A stretch of DNA of 64,000 bases from Nocardioides bruguierae (GCF_023656415.1 NZ_JAMOIL010000006.1:1-64000); one strand, 5' to 3'; counted from the stretch's first letter, positions 7,174 to 14,192 are shown. Notes: generated from the sequence alone by a model not told the origin. Program-made: numbers and translations.

Positions 7174-7493
7174 GCCGCCGGCCCGTCTGCGTCCTGCAGC
7201 TCGCGCTCCCAGAACTGGAAGTGGACCTCCTCGACCAGCGGAAGGGCGGGCAGGATCAGCGAGGTGCGGCCCTCGTTGAACGCGGCCAGGTCGTCGTCGT
7301 CGAGGGAGTCGACGAGGCGGCGCTTCGTCTCCTCGTTGGCGTGGCGGGTGCACAGGGCCTCGCCCGCGGCGGCCTGGTCGGCGGCGCGGTCGGCGCGGCG
7401 CCCGAGGATGATCTGCCACGCCGACCAGCCGGACAGGACGACGGCGGTACCGAGGCAGACCTCGATCAGGACCCACACGGCGCGCTCGCTCAT
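7170..7493 (-). CDS. Membrane-anchored prophage protein
   Basis: A 107-residue protein; ATG at 7493 overlaps the upstream TGA. Residues about 5-30 (AVWVLIEVCLGTAVVLSGWS, then AWQIIL) form one strong transmembrane helix right at the N-terminus, followed by a charged, helical cytoplasmic part with an acidic patch (DSLDDDDLAAF). The positive-inside pattern (RRADR just after the helix) puts the C-terminus in the cytoplasm. The function is unknown; small early membrane proteins of phages often tether host factors or act in exclusion. Confidence 0.6.
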   Translation of the reverse strand: MSERAVWVLIEVCLGTAVVLSGWSAWQIILGRRADRAADQAAAGEALCTRHANEETKRRLVDSLDDDDLAAFNEGRTSLILPALPLVEEVHFQFWERELQDADGPAA

Positions 7494-7684
7494 CGGACCG
7501 ACTCCAGCCGTGGGCTCTCGTGGAGGTAGGGCAGTCGGATCAGCGGGACGAGGACCTCGTCGGGACGGACGGTGGCCGGCGGGCGGCGGCGCACCAGGAC
7601 GCGGGTGTTCGGGGTGCGGATGCCCCACAGGAGCAGCAGCCCCCAGGTGGTGGCTCGCATCCGGCGGTTCTTGGTCGAGCTCAC
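7490..7684 (-). CDS. Small basic prophage protein
   Basis: A 64-residue, Arg-rich protein (about one residue in five is Arg) starting with GTG at 7684 after GGGAGACACC. A short hydrophobic stretch TTWGLLLLWGI at residues 12-22 is too short and too close to the charged ends to be a confident membrane helix. The stop overlaps the ATG of the membrane-anchored protein downstream, suggesting joint expression. No family is recognised. Confidence 0.5.
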   Translation of the reverse strand: MSSTKNRRMRATTWGLLLLWGIRTPNTRVLVRRRPPATVRPDEVLVPLIRLPYLHESPRLESVR

Positions 7685-7709
7685 GGTGTCTCCCTTCGTG
7701 AACGGGTGG

Positions 7710-8381
7710 TCAGGTGCGGATGAGGTCGCGGTCCCAGGTCGGGACGTACTGGCCTCGGTTCCGGCGGTCGGTGATGCGGTCCATGCGGTAGCCGCGGGCG
7801 TGGGCGGCCTGGATGCGGGCGGCGTCCTCGGTCTGGCGGCGCTGGTCGTCGGCGAGCTGGAGGCGTTCCTCTGGGGTGAGCGCGGCGAGGCGGAGCCGGT
7901 CGAGCCGGGTCCGCAGCGCCTGCTCGAGGTCCCACCGCGGCGTCAGTGCCGCGGTGGTGGGCCGGCGCACGGGTGCGGGGCCGTGGATGAGGAGCGCGAG
8001 GTAGCCGACGCCGTGGGCGTCGTCGACGTCTCGGGCCCAGGCGAGGGCCTGGCGGAGGTCGTCGATGGTGAGGTCGGCGTAGGCGGCCGCGATCTGGTCG
8101 CGGCTCGTGAGCGCCGTGCTGGTGCGGCCGAGGACGGGCGGCAGGTGGCGGGTGCAGCGGCGGCAGAACCGCGCGCCGCGGAGGTCGATGGGGCTGGTCG
8201 ACGGGACGACGGCCAGGCGCCGCGTGCGCACGCCGCACGCCGGCCGCGACGAAGCGGTGGCCCACTGGCCCGTGGCGGTGGTGGCTCCGGTGACGACGTG
8301 CACGACTCCACCGGGCCGGTGACCGAGGAGGGCGCCGGCGCGGAGGGCGGCGACGATGCGGACGCCTGGTGCTGGGTCCAT
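7710..8381 (-). CDS. Prophage protein with central CxxC pair, unknown function
   Basis: I choose the ATG at 8381 (223 aa) because it has GGGAGACCCC directly upstream, the operon's recurrent leader. An in-frame GTG at 8450 that overlaps the excisionase-like stop would add 23 Pro/Arg-rich residues and is the alternative. The protein has F-C-R-R-C-T-R-H near residue 73, a possible zinc site. It then has a helical region (ADLTIDDLRQALAWARDV) and a long Arg/Gln-rich C-terminal helix (EERLQLADDQRRQTEDAAR). It is probably a nucleic-acid-associated protein; the family is not recognised. Confidence 0.55.
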   Translation of the reverse strand: MDPAPGVRIVAALRAGALLGHRPGGVVHVVTGATTATGQWATASSRPACGVRTRRLAVVPSTSPIDLRGARFCRRCTRHLPPVLGRTSTALTSRDQIAAAYADLTIDDLRQALAWARDVDDAHGVGYLALLIHGPAPVRRPTTAALTPRWDLEQALRTRLDRLRLAALTPEERLQLADDQRRQTEDAARIQAAHARGYRMDRITDRRNRGQYVPTWDRDLIRT

Positions 8382-8446
8382 GGGGTCTCCCAGGTCTCGA
8401 GCGAAGGGCAGGGATGGTGGGCCGCGAGGACGCGGTGGGCGCGCGG

Positions 8447-8650
8447 TCACGCGTCGAGCAGGGCGCGGATGTAGGCCTCGAGGGACGCGACCTCGATGAG
8501 GTACTTGCCGGCGGGCTCACCGTCAGCGGTCGATCCGAGACGCTTCGAGGCCAGGCGGCCGTTGTGGATCTCGCCGCGGAGGAACGACGCGCTCATGCCG
8601 GTGGCCTCGGCGGCCTCGGCCAGGCTGTAGGCCATCTTCCGGACGGTCAC
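8447..8650 (-). CDS. Excisionase-like helix-turn-helix protein
   Basis: A 67-residue protein with GTG start at 8650 (GTGA overlap). S-L-A-E-A-A-E-A-T-G-M-S-A-S-F-L-R-G-E-I is a MerR/excisionase-type winged HTH, followed by the expected wing containing R-L-A-S-K-R-L-G and the C-terminal E-V-A-S-L-E-A-Y-I-R helix. Proteins of this size and fold act as recombination directionality factors or as small regulators. Since the prophage has a tyrosine integrase, this is the best candidate for its excisionase, although it lies 6 kb away within the early operon. Confidence 0.75.
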   Translation of the reverse strand: MTVRKMAYSLAEAAEATGMSASFLRGEIHNGRLASKRLGSTADGEPAGKYLIEVASLEAYIRALLDA

Positions 8651-8991
8651 TGGACCATCACCCGCTTCGCGCGGCCGACCGATTCGAGGAGCTCTTGGAC
8701 GTTGTCGCGGAGGAGCACCACGGTGGCGGGGTCGAGGTAGTAGTCGGGGTCGTGCTCACGGCCGGTCAGGTCTTCGACCATGTCGTTGAGCGCGGAGAAG
8801 ATGAGGTAGGCCGCGAACTCCTCGCTGCGGGTGGGCTCAGGCTTCTGCTGGTAGCCACGGGCCGGGCTGTACTGGTCCAGGCCGTCCGGGTCAGCCGTCA
8901 GGTGCGCGATCCGTCCACCGGCCGTGCGTGAGCGGGCCTCGTCAGAACGGACCTGTGCCGCAGCGATGGCGAGGTCATGTGGGCTCCTCAT
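8647..8991 (-). CDS. Prophage protein, unknown function
   Basis: A 114-residue protein whose ATG (8991) overlaps the DGQHR gene's stop as ATGA. The first half is Ala/Arg-rich (IAAAQVRSDEARSRTAGGRI). The second half is a helical region with conserved-looking acidic residues (SALNDMVEDLTGREHDPDYY). No cysteines, membrane segments or catalytic motifs are evident. It is located between the ParB-like protein and the excisionase-like protein. I do not recognise it. Confidence 0.55.
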   Translation of the reverse strand: MRSPHDLAIAAAQVRSDEARSRTAGGRIAHLTADPDGLDQYSPARGYQQKPEPTRSEEFAAYLIFSALNDMVEDLTGREHDPDYYLDPATVVLLRDNVQELLESVGRAKRVMVQ

Positions 8992-9815
8992 GCCGCCACC
9001 GGGAACCGGTCGCCGGTCTTGTGGCGGAGAATCTTGATGCGTCGGCCGGCGCGCTTGGCGTTCCAGGCGAGGATGAACCAGGCGAGGGTCTCGTCGGACT
9101 CGGTCGCGAGTCGGGTCGAGCCCTCGCGTGTGAGCCGGTTGCGGAGAACGAGGATCGGGTCGCCCTCCTCGAGGCCGGCGCCGGTGCGGAGCTTGACGAA
9201 GAACTCCTCGGCCTGGGCGGGGTCGATGCGCGCGAAGATCAGGTAGGCCAGGCCCAGCGTGGAGGCGGCGCAGCGGACGTTCGCGCGGGTCAGGTCCGCG
9301 GCGACCGCGGCGGCTCCGACCAGCGGGTGGGCGTCGTAGTAGGCGCTCATCTCGGCCTTGCTGGGTGCCGTGCCGCCCTTCGTGCGGGCGCCGTCGGTCC
9401 AGTCGAGGATGAGGGCGCGGCGCAGGATGCTGGAGACGGTCTTGGCGTGCACGTCGTGGCCGGCGAACTGGAGGGTGTTGGCCATGGTCCGCTTGCGGCC
9501 GTCGTCCATCGTGGCCTGCGCCTCGCGGGGCAGGTTCCACACGACGAAGGAAGTCAGCGGGACACCGGACTCCACGCACGCCTGGAGACGGTGCTGCCCG
9601 TCGATAAGCCGCCCGTCGACGTCGAAGCGGATGGCGTCGCCGTTGAGCTGCCAGTTCCCGGCGGCCATGTCGCGGGCGTACCGGGCCACGACCGACGCGG
9701 ACCGGTTGCGGTTCCCGAGGTTCCGGTCGGCCAGGATGCTGGCCGCCTCCTCAGGGGCGAAGGTGCGGCGGCCCGAACGAGGGCCGTCGAAGAGCTGCTG
9801 CTGGGGCTTGTTCAT
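8988..9815 (-). CDS. DGQHR / ParB-like domain protein
   Basis: A 275-residue soluble protein. The key motif is L-I-D-G-Q-H-R-L-Q-A near residue 68, the signature of the DGQHR branch of the ParB/Srx-like nuclease-ATPase fold. It is preceded by N-R-S-A-S-V-V-A-R-Y-A-R-D-M and W-Q-L-N-G-D-A, as in other phage members. In plasmids and phages related domains bind CTP or DNA, and in the DndB group they act in DNA modification systems. The C-terminal 150 residues are helical. ATG at 9815 overlaps the stop of the next gene upstream by ATGA; the pair probably acts together. Precise role unknown. Confidence 0.8.
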   Translation of the reverse strand: MNKPQQQLFDGPRSGRRTFAPEEAASILADRNLGNRNRSASVVARYARDMAAGNWQLNGDAIRFDVDGRLIDGQHRLQACVESGVPLTSFVVWNLPREAQATMDDGRKRTMANTLQFAGHDVHAKTVSSILRRALILDWTDGARTKGGTAPSKAEMSAYYDAHPLVGAAAVAADLTRANVRCAASTLGLAYLIFARIDPAQAEEFFVKLRTGAGLEEGDPILVLRNRLTREGSTRLATESDETLAWFILAWNAKRAGRRIKILRHKTGDRFPVAA

Positions 9816-10564
9816 GGGGTAACCTCTGTCTCAGGTAGTGAGTTGATGACCTGGTGCAACAGGTCGTTGATCCGCAGAAGGTCGTGGCGATGTGTCTCCG
9901 CGACCTTCTGCGCGTTTTGGGGCCACCGGTCGTCCTCGGTGAGCCTGCGGAGGGACTGGAGCTTCTTCTCCGCGTCGTAGACCGCGGTCCAGAAGGAATC
10001 CGGAAGCGGACGACGGCGAGCACCGTTCGACGCCGCACGCTCGGGACCTGACGAAGCCGGCTCCGCCGACGCCTCGCGCGCCTTCCGGGCGACGTTGGCG
10101 CGGGAGAGGTTTCCCTCGGCCTTGGCGGCGTCGATGGCTGCGTCGAACTGATCGGCCTCGGGGGCAGCGTCTGCCGTCGAGAGAAAGCCGGACTTCCCGT
10201 CCCGTCCGTACATCTCGCCGTAGGTCCCAAAGTCAGTCAGGCGCCCGAGGCTTTCGCGTTGCGAAAGCCTCTGGCTGGATGCGCCGTCGTCCTGTCGTCG
10301 GATCGTCCCCTCGGCCTGCCCCTTGCGGATCGACTTCGCCAGGGCGTACTCGGCGCGGCGCACCATCTCCTGGGCGTCCTGCTGGATCTCCTGGCTGAGG
10401 CCGAGCTGCTTGGTGGCCTCGGCCGCAGTGGCGATCTGCGCCTTGACCATGACGATGTCGGTGATGTCGGACCGCTCCACGGCGGTCGAGAGCCACGAGG
10501 CAGCGCGCTCAAGGAGCGTGGTGACACTGGCCTCGCTGCTCGGGTCGACAGGGATGAGGCTCAT
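9812..10564 (-). CDS. Prophage early protein with coiled-coil character, partner of the DGQHR protein
   Basis: A 250-residue protein. The N-terminal half is long helices (LLERAASWLSTAVERSDITD, EATKQLGLSQEIQQDAQEMV) followed by a basic patch K-S-I-R-K-G-Q-A-E-G-T-I-R-R. In the centre there is an Arg/Ser stretch and a helix with N-L-S-R-A-N-V-A-R-K-A, which looks like a DNA-contacting HTH. The C-terminus is again a coil (DAEKKLQSLRRLTEDDRWP). It begins one base before the XRE gene's stop (TGATG) and is chained by ATGA to the DGQHR gene. ParB-like proteins commonly have such partners; the function here is inferred from position only. Confidence 0.55.
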   Translation of the reverse strand: MSLIPVDPSSEASVTTLLERAASWLSTAVERSDITDIVMVKAQIATAAEATKQLGLSQEIQQDAQEMVRRAEYALAKSIRKGQAEGTIRRQDDGASSQRLSQRESLGRLTDFGTYGEMYGRDGKSGFLSTADAAPEADQFDAAIDAAKAEGNLSRANVARKAREASAEPASSGPERAASNGARRRPLPDSFWTAVYDAEKKLQSLRRLTEDDRWPQNAQKVAETHRHDLLRINDLLHQVINSLPETEVTP

Positions 10565-10863
10565 CAGCCCACCTTCCTTCTATCTGTCCGTGAAGACGGA
10601 GCGATCTGGCCAGAAAATCCGGACGATCGCGCTACGAAAAGGAGGCCGAAGGGGACCTCCAGGAAGTGTGCGATTCGGGCTGCCGGCTCCGCCTTCAGGG
10701 TCGTCTCTTCACCTCGAAGCAGACGCTGCATGTACGTGTGCGACCGCCATCCAGCCTCGACACTCAGGCGGCGAGCGCTCACGTTCTTGGTCTCCATCAG
10801 CTCCTTGAGGAGCGACAGGTCCTTCACTTCCATCCAGAACTCCAGGATCTTCGCGGTGGTCAC
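10564..10863 (-). CDS. XRE-family regulator, Cro-like position
   Basis: A 99-residue DNA-binding protein, first gene of the leftward early operon, with GTG start at 10863; an internal ATG at M11 is the alternative. The helix-turn-helix is V-S-A-R-R-L-S-V-E-A-G-W-R-S-H-T-Y-M-Q-R-L at about residues 28-48, followed by the I-A-H-F-L-E-V-P helix common to XRE repressors. Divergent placement from the repressor gene at 11,071, with shared operator-like sequences between them, is the usual Cro/CI layout. It would promote lytic gene expression by blocking the repressor promoter. Confidence 0.8.
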   Translation of the reverse strand: MTTAKILEFWMEVKDLSLLKELMETKNVSARRLSVEAGWRSHTYMQRLLRGEETTLKAEPAARIAHFLEVPFGLLFVARSSGFSGQIAPSSRTDRRKVG

Positions 10864-10900
10864 AAGGTAAGCCTTTCATGGCCGAGGTGTCCAGAGAATA

Positions 10901-10935
10901 CGAGCATTCTGCTCGCTGGGTGTCCGTGCCGTCAA
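10901..10935 (-). promoter_or_regulatory. Putative leftward early promoter with -10 inside an inverted repeat
   Basis: On the minus strand TTGACG (10935-10930) and CAGAAT (10911-10906) are separated by 18 bp, a plausible sigma-70-type promoter for the early operon. The -10 lies within CGAGC-ATTCT-GCTCG (10901-10915), a perfect 5-bp inverted repeat that could be an operator. GTGTCC repeats lie in the spacer (10920-10925) and downstream (10887-10892). Confidence 0.5.
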
Positions 10936-10968
10936 GCGATGGACGAGACAACCACGCAGGTGAGAGGT

Positions 10969-10986
10969 AATTTCACGCGTGGAATT
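10969..10986. promoter_or_regulatory. 18-bp near-perfect palindrome, candidate lysogeny operator
   Basis: AATTTCACGCGTGGAATT has a perfect 8-bp core CACGCGTG and matching AATT ends, with one mismatched pair between them. It sits mid-way in the 207-bp gap between the divergent Cro-like and repressor genes. Further GTGTCC hexamers are at 10999-11004 and 11023-11028, on the repressor side. Two-fold symmetry of this quality is what a dimeric phage repressor would bind. Confidence 0.6.
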
Positions 10987-11070
10987 TCCTTCCTCTTCGT
11001 GTCCACGTCCCCCGCGGATTGAGTGTCCGGGACGTTTGCCGAAGTCGAGCGACGTGAGGACGCTGCTTCC

Positions 11071-11619
11071 ATGACCGACAAGCCGGGCCACCTCTGGGCC
11101 GTGATCCAGGACTGGCTCGACACCTTCAGATACCGGCCGCCGTCACAGCGCGACCTGGCCAAGGTGCTCGGGGTGAGCTCGTCGTCGCTGACGGAGTACA
11201 AGTACGCCCGCAACATGCCGCCCCCGATCGTGGTCGTGAGGCTGGCGCGCGAGATGAGAGTCCCCTACGAGCTGGTCCTCAACGCGGTACTGGAGGACCA
11301 CGGCTACCGGGGCGAATCGCTCGCGAAGACTCGAGAGGAAGTGATGGGCAATGCAGAGCATCCCGCCGCCACCAGAAACCTTGTACGGGTGCCCAGTGTG
11401 GATCGCCCCACCGAAGGCATCGACGAGTACGACCTCCCGGATGACGGAGACCTGGACGACCTGGATGATCGGCGGCGGCCGGCGCCGCCGGGCGCGCGAC
11501 TGGTAACCCGAGCAGCTCGCACGGCGCGCGGTGAGGGTGCGGTCAAGCAAGCTCGTGACCGGCAGGACGCGGCAGGCGAGCCCCCTGCGGATGACGCGGA
11601 CGACTTCGAGCCGCGATGA
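11071..11619 (+). CDS. Putative prophage immunity repressor (HTH)
   Basis: A 182-residue protein, first gene of the rightward lysogeny operon. The start chosen is the ATG at 11071, giving MTDKPGHLWAVIQDWL; a GTG at 11023 is the alternative. The DNA-binding part has the helix-turn-helix S-Q-R-D-L-A-K-V-L-G-V-S-S-S-S-L-T-E-Y-K at about residues 27-46, followed by R-E-M-R-V-P-Y-E-L-V. From about residue 110 the protein is an acidic linker and a Glu/Asp-rich tail rather than a peptidase dimerisation domain, so it lacks a LexA-like autocleavage site. The downstream ImmA-like protease may control it instead. Its C-terminal 21 codons are duplicated 570 bp downstream. Confidence 0.7.
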   Translation: MTDKPGHLWAVIQDWLDTFRYRPPSQRDLAKVLGVSSSSLTEYKYARNMPPPIVVVRLAREMRVPYELVLNAVLEDHGYRGESLAKTREEVMGNAEHPAATRNLVRVPSVDRPTEGIDEYDLPDDGDLDDLDDRRRPAPPGARLVTRAARTARGEGAVKQARDRQDAAGEPPADDADDFEPR

Positions 11620-11662
11620 GCGAAACGCAACGATGTCCTGACTGGATGGCTAGGCTCCCCGC

Positions 11663-12148
11663 GTGTCCCCGGCCCTAACTCCCGAGCAAGCCGCCCGCCG
11701 CCGCAGGATCAACACGTGGGTCTTCGCTGTCTTCGGCACGCTCTTCAGCTTGATCATTCTGATCGTGGTGGTCGGTGAGATCGTCAATCCTTCGGACGGC
11801 GACGACTCTGTCGGGTCCCCTGCGGCGACCCCCGCGACCATCACGACCGCCACCGCGGAGTCGACCACCGTGGACGTCGACTGGCCAGGGCGCGTGCGCC
11901 GATGGGAGCGGCAGAACGCCATCGCTACCTCGGACTGGTGGGACCTGGTCACTGGCATCGAAGTCCAGTCGAGCCTCGGGCTGCTCAACGTCGAGACGAG
12001 CATCTACCCCGATGGCGACGCTGAAGCTGCCGCGGCGCCGATCTGCGGCGCGTACTCGACCATCTTCTTGGACTACCCAGCGCTGACGACCGTCCGGGTC
12101 CTGGCTTCCGATGGTCAGCGCATCGCTATCTGCGGGCCTGACGCATGA
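11663..12148 (+). CDS. Membrane-anchored, mostly extracellular prophage protein
   Basis: A 161-residue protein starting with GTG at 11663. A basic N-terminus (EQAARRRRINTW) precedes one transmembrane helix, V-F-A-V-F-G-T-L-F-S-L-I-I-L-I-V-V-V-G, at about residues 19-38. The rest, after a Thr/Ala-rich linker, is exported and has two cysteines (PICG, AICG) that could form a disulfide. Genes of this kind expressed from a lysogeny operon often block superinfection at the envelope; here that is inference. It lies between the repressor and a copy of the repressor's tail, so it may be a late-arriving cargo gene. Confidence 0.6.
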   Translation: MSPALTPEQAARRRRINTWVFAVFGTLFSLIILIVVVGEIVNPSDGDDSVGSPAATPATITTATAESTTVDVDWPGRVRRWERQNAIATSDWWDLVTGIEVQSSLGLLNVETSIYPDGDAEAAAAPICGAYSTIFLDYPALTTVRVLASDGQRIAICGPDA

Positions 12149-12189
12149 CCGGCAGTTGGGCAGGAGGTCCCGGCTCGGTCACCCGTATG

Positions 12190-12255
12190 CGAGACCAGCA
12201 GGACGCGGCCGGCGAGCCGCCCGCAGATGACCCAGATGACATGGAGCCGCGCTGA
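12190..12255 (+). repeat. Duplicated repressor 3' end (copy of 11554-11619)
   Basis: These 66 bases match the last 66 bases of the repressor gene at 54 positions by my count, including the stop. They still read as QQDAAGEPPADDPDDMEPR and stop, against RQDAAGEPPADDADDFEPR in the repressor. Seven of ten differing codons are synonymous, so the copies diverged as coding sequence. The remnant's TGA overlaps the next gene's ATG (TGATG). The likely history is that this is the end of a former resident repressor gene, left after a new repressor plus membrane gene was recombined in. Confidence 0.75.
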
Positions 12256-13373
12256 TGACCAGCTACCAACTAGCCCCGTACCTCGTCCGTGTGCATGTGC
12301 GCGGCAAGCCGAACGAGAGTCGGCCTCTCGATGACCTGCAGCCGAAGGCGGGTCTGGACCTCGCGACGGAGCTGGCCGGGCTGCTGTCCGCGCACGTGGG
12401 GAAGTTGTACCGGAAGCCCCAGACCAAGGCCGGGGTCAGGCCTCAGCGGATTCAGGTGGTCTCGGTCGGTCAGTCGGGACGGACCTTGAACTTCGTGGCC
12501 TCGCCAGGTCGATCAGGGATCGAGAGTCGCACCTTGAAGCGCGACGGGTCAGCGCCCCTGTCCAGGGCGTTCGATGATGTGGAGCTGATCGAGCACCGGC
12601 ACTTCTTGGCGTACGCCGCCAACGCGCACTGGGCGATCCTGCTTGCCGAGCGGATCGCCGGCGATGGAGTGGTCACTGACCTCCGCGAGCTCATGACCAA
12701 GGTGTGGACGCGCAGGCACCCAGATCTGGTCCTCACGATCAACCCCGCAGGTGACGAGCAACTGTGGGACACAGTGCTGGAGAACCGGCCAGTGAAGCAG
12801 TACATCTTCAGCCGTGCGACGACGAGCGATGGGAAGCTGTCTGTCTCGGACAAGGGTGCGAAGTTCGAGCTGCACGTGCGGCCGGCCGAGCGTGGGGCAC
12901 GGTTCGGGATCAAGCCGTTGCGAGCCCGCGCGACGAAGGAACAGAAGCCGCTGAAGGAGATCTTCCTCCAGGAGGTCACGCCGGTGCTCGCCGGCGAGTA
13001 CGAGACCCCGGAAGAGGGAGCCGCAGCGCTGATGGAGCAGCCGTGGAGCGTTGCGGTTCAGCTTGAGCTCGATTCGGGACAGTCGCCGACCGTGAACATC
13101 GAACAGGACTCCCGGGTGACCATGACATGGGCCATCATCGACGGTGTCGATGAACCGGCGTCACGGCCCTCCGACGAGGATGTGATCCAAGCCGTGAGAA
13201 GACTCGTCAAGGCGGACTTCTTCGCGAAGAATGGCCTGGGTCAGCACCACGCCGACTCCCTTCAGTGGACGCCGGGCCCGTGGCAGTATTCAGGACAGAA
13301 GCCTTGGGAGGTGCTCTGGGATGTCGATACAACTGGAGCGCAAGCCGACGCCCCCGGCGCCGACGCTTCGTGA
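12255..13373 (+). CDS. RexA-like cytoplasmic exclusion protein
   Basis: A 372-residue soluble protein with no signal peptide or membrane segment; the ATG at 12255 overlaps the upstream TGA. It shares the apparent layout of lambda RexA from memory: an N-terminal beta-rich part (YLVRVHVRGK, then R-I-Q-V-V-S-V-G-Q-S-G-R-T-L-N-F), a linker, and a segment F-L-A-Y...AERIAGDGVVTDLRELM (residues 117-147) that parallels RexA's F-L-F-V...TTSDLTDFL. RexA is longer here by about 90 residues. In lambda, RexA senses an infecting phage's DNA complexes and opens the RexB channel, depolarising the cell. The gene follows the repressor and overlaps a four-helix membrane gene by 53 bp, as in cI-rexA-rexB. Homology needs a profile search. 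Confidence 0.6.
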   Translation: MTSYQLAPYLVRVHVRGKPNESRPLDDLQPKAGLDLATELAGLLSAHVGKLYRKPQTKAGVRPQRIQVVSVGQSGRTLNFVASPGRSGIESRTLKRDGSAPLSRAFDDVELIEHRHFLAYAANAHWAILLAERIAGDGVVTDLRELMTKVWTRRHPDLVLTINPAGDEQLWDTVLENRPVKQYIFSRATTSDGKLSVSDKGAKFELHVRPAERGARFGIKPLRARATKEQKPLKEIFLQEVTPVLAGEYETPEEGAAALMEQPWSVAVQLELDSGQSPTVNIEQDSRVTMTWAIIDGVDEPASRPSDEDVIQAVRRLVKADFFAKNGLGQHHADSLQWTPGPWQYSGQKPWEVLWDVDTTGAQADAPGADAS

Positions 13374-13821
13374 GCGTGCGGGCCGCGTTGCTTCGTCAGC
13401 CAGCGTGCGTGACTTCGTCTGGCTGCTGGGGCCTGCCGGCATCGTCTGCGGACTTGTGCTTGCGCTCGAGGTCCAGTTAGTCGCAGCCGCACCGCTCCTG
13501 ACCGCTACCTCGATCCTCACCGGCCTCACGTTCTCCATGACGACCACGCTGTGGAGTCGGAACATCGACGCGCGGAGGGACCCAGACATCGCCCTGCACG
13601 CGGAGAAGCTGAGCATGCTGGACGGGATGCTGAACCACCTCATCGAAGCGGTCATGGCCGGCATGGCCGCCACCGCGGCCCTGGTGGTCACCATCATTTT
13701 CTGGGGGTCCGACGTTCCTCCGCTCGTCTCCGCGATCGACGCGTTCCTGCTGATTCACCTGCTGTGCCACGTCATCGCGCTGGTGCCGCGGTTCTTGAAG
13801 ATGGCCAAGTTGATTCGATGA
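13321..13821 (+). CDS. RexB-like four-pass membrane protein
   Basis: A 166-residue protein starting at the ATG 13321, inside the 3' end of the RexA-like gene (53-bp overlap, different frame). Four membrane segments can be seen at about residues 32-50, 52-77, 107-128 and 133-155, with charged loops N-I-D-A-R-R-D-P-D-I between the second and third. Lambda RexB has 144 residues and four segments, and also ends in an F-I-H / L-V-F-Q-L-like helix followed by a short basic tail; here L-I-H-L-L...RFLKMAKLIR. The inferred role is the ion channel effector of an abortive-infection pair. The next gene begins in its stop codon (ATGA). Confidence 0.6.
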   Translation: MSIQLERKPTPPAPTLRERAGRVASSASVRDFVWLLGPAGIVCGLVLALEVQLVAAAPLLTATSILTGLTFSMTTTLWSRNIDARRDPDIALHAEKLSMLDGMLNHLIEAVMAGMAATAALVVTIIFWGSDVPPLVSAIDAFLLIHLLCHVIALVPRFLKMAKLIR

Positions 13822-14192
13822 CCGAAGGCAGCCCGGGGGTGGATCTGGCTGTTCACCTTCCTCGACTGGTCGGTGGGTCGGCCAGGGTGGATTCGCTCCT
13901 CGCTGAGGCAGTTCGGTCTCGGGTGAACCCAGGCAGCGGGGTTCGTGTGGCCGAGGTGCTGGCGCGGGAACTACGTGATGGCTCCAGGACGGCAGCAAGA
14001 CGACTTGTCGAGGTTCTCGTCGGAGATCTCCACGCCCGGACGGTGGTCGTCGTGGGGGCACCCGACTCGTTCCTGGTGCGGGTGCACGCGGCGGCGGTGG
14101 AGCAGGGGTGCGTCGATCAGGTCTTCGCGCGCAGGTTGGGCGCCGGGGAGGCTCTACTCATCGCTGACTACCTAGACAGCGTCTCCCCCTGA
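13818..14192 (+). CDS. Third gene of the rex-like operon; unknown, possibly STAS-like
   Basis: A 124-residue soluble protein; the ATG at 13818 overlaps the RexB-like stop as ATGA, so it is tightly coupled. The pattern of alternating strand and helix (RVAEVLARELRDG, RRLVEVLVGDLHA, RTVVVVGAPDSFLVRVHAAA) with a hydrophobic strand ending in a Ser and then a helix is reminiscent of the STAS-like DUF4325 fold, but I cannot confirm this. Lambda rexAB has no such third gene. It could regulate the channel pair, act as an antitoxin-like brake, or be unrelated cargo. Confidence 0.55.
   Translation: MTEGSPGVDLAVHLPRLVGGSARVDSLLAEAVRSRVNPGSGVRVAEVLARELRDGSRTAARRLVEVLVGDLHARTVVVVGAPDSFLVRVHAAAVEQGCVDQVFARRLGAGEALLIADYLDSVSP

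Noticed and set aside
12187-12255. 22-codon frame beginning MRDQQDAAGEP
   Set aside because: Better explained as a leftover repressor 3' end than as a gene; no ribosome-binding site is evident.
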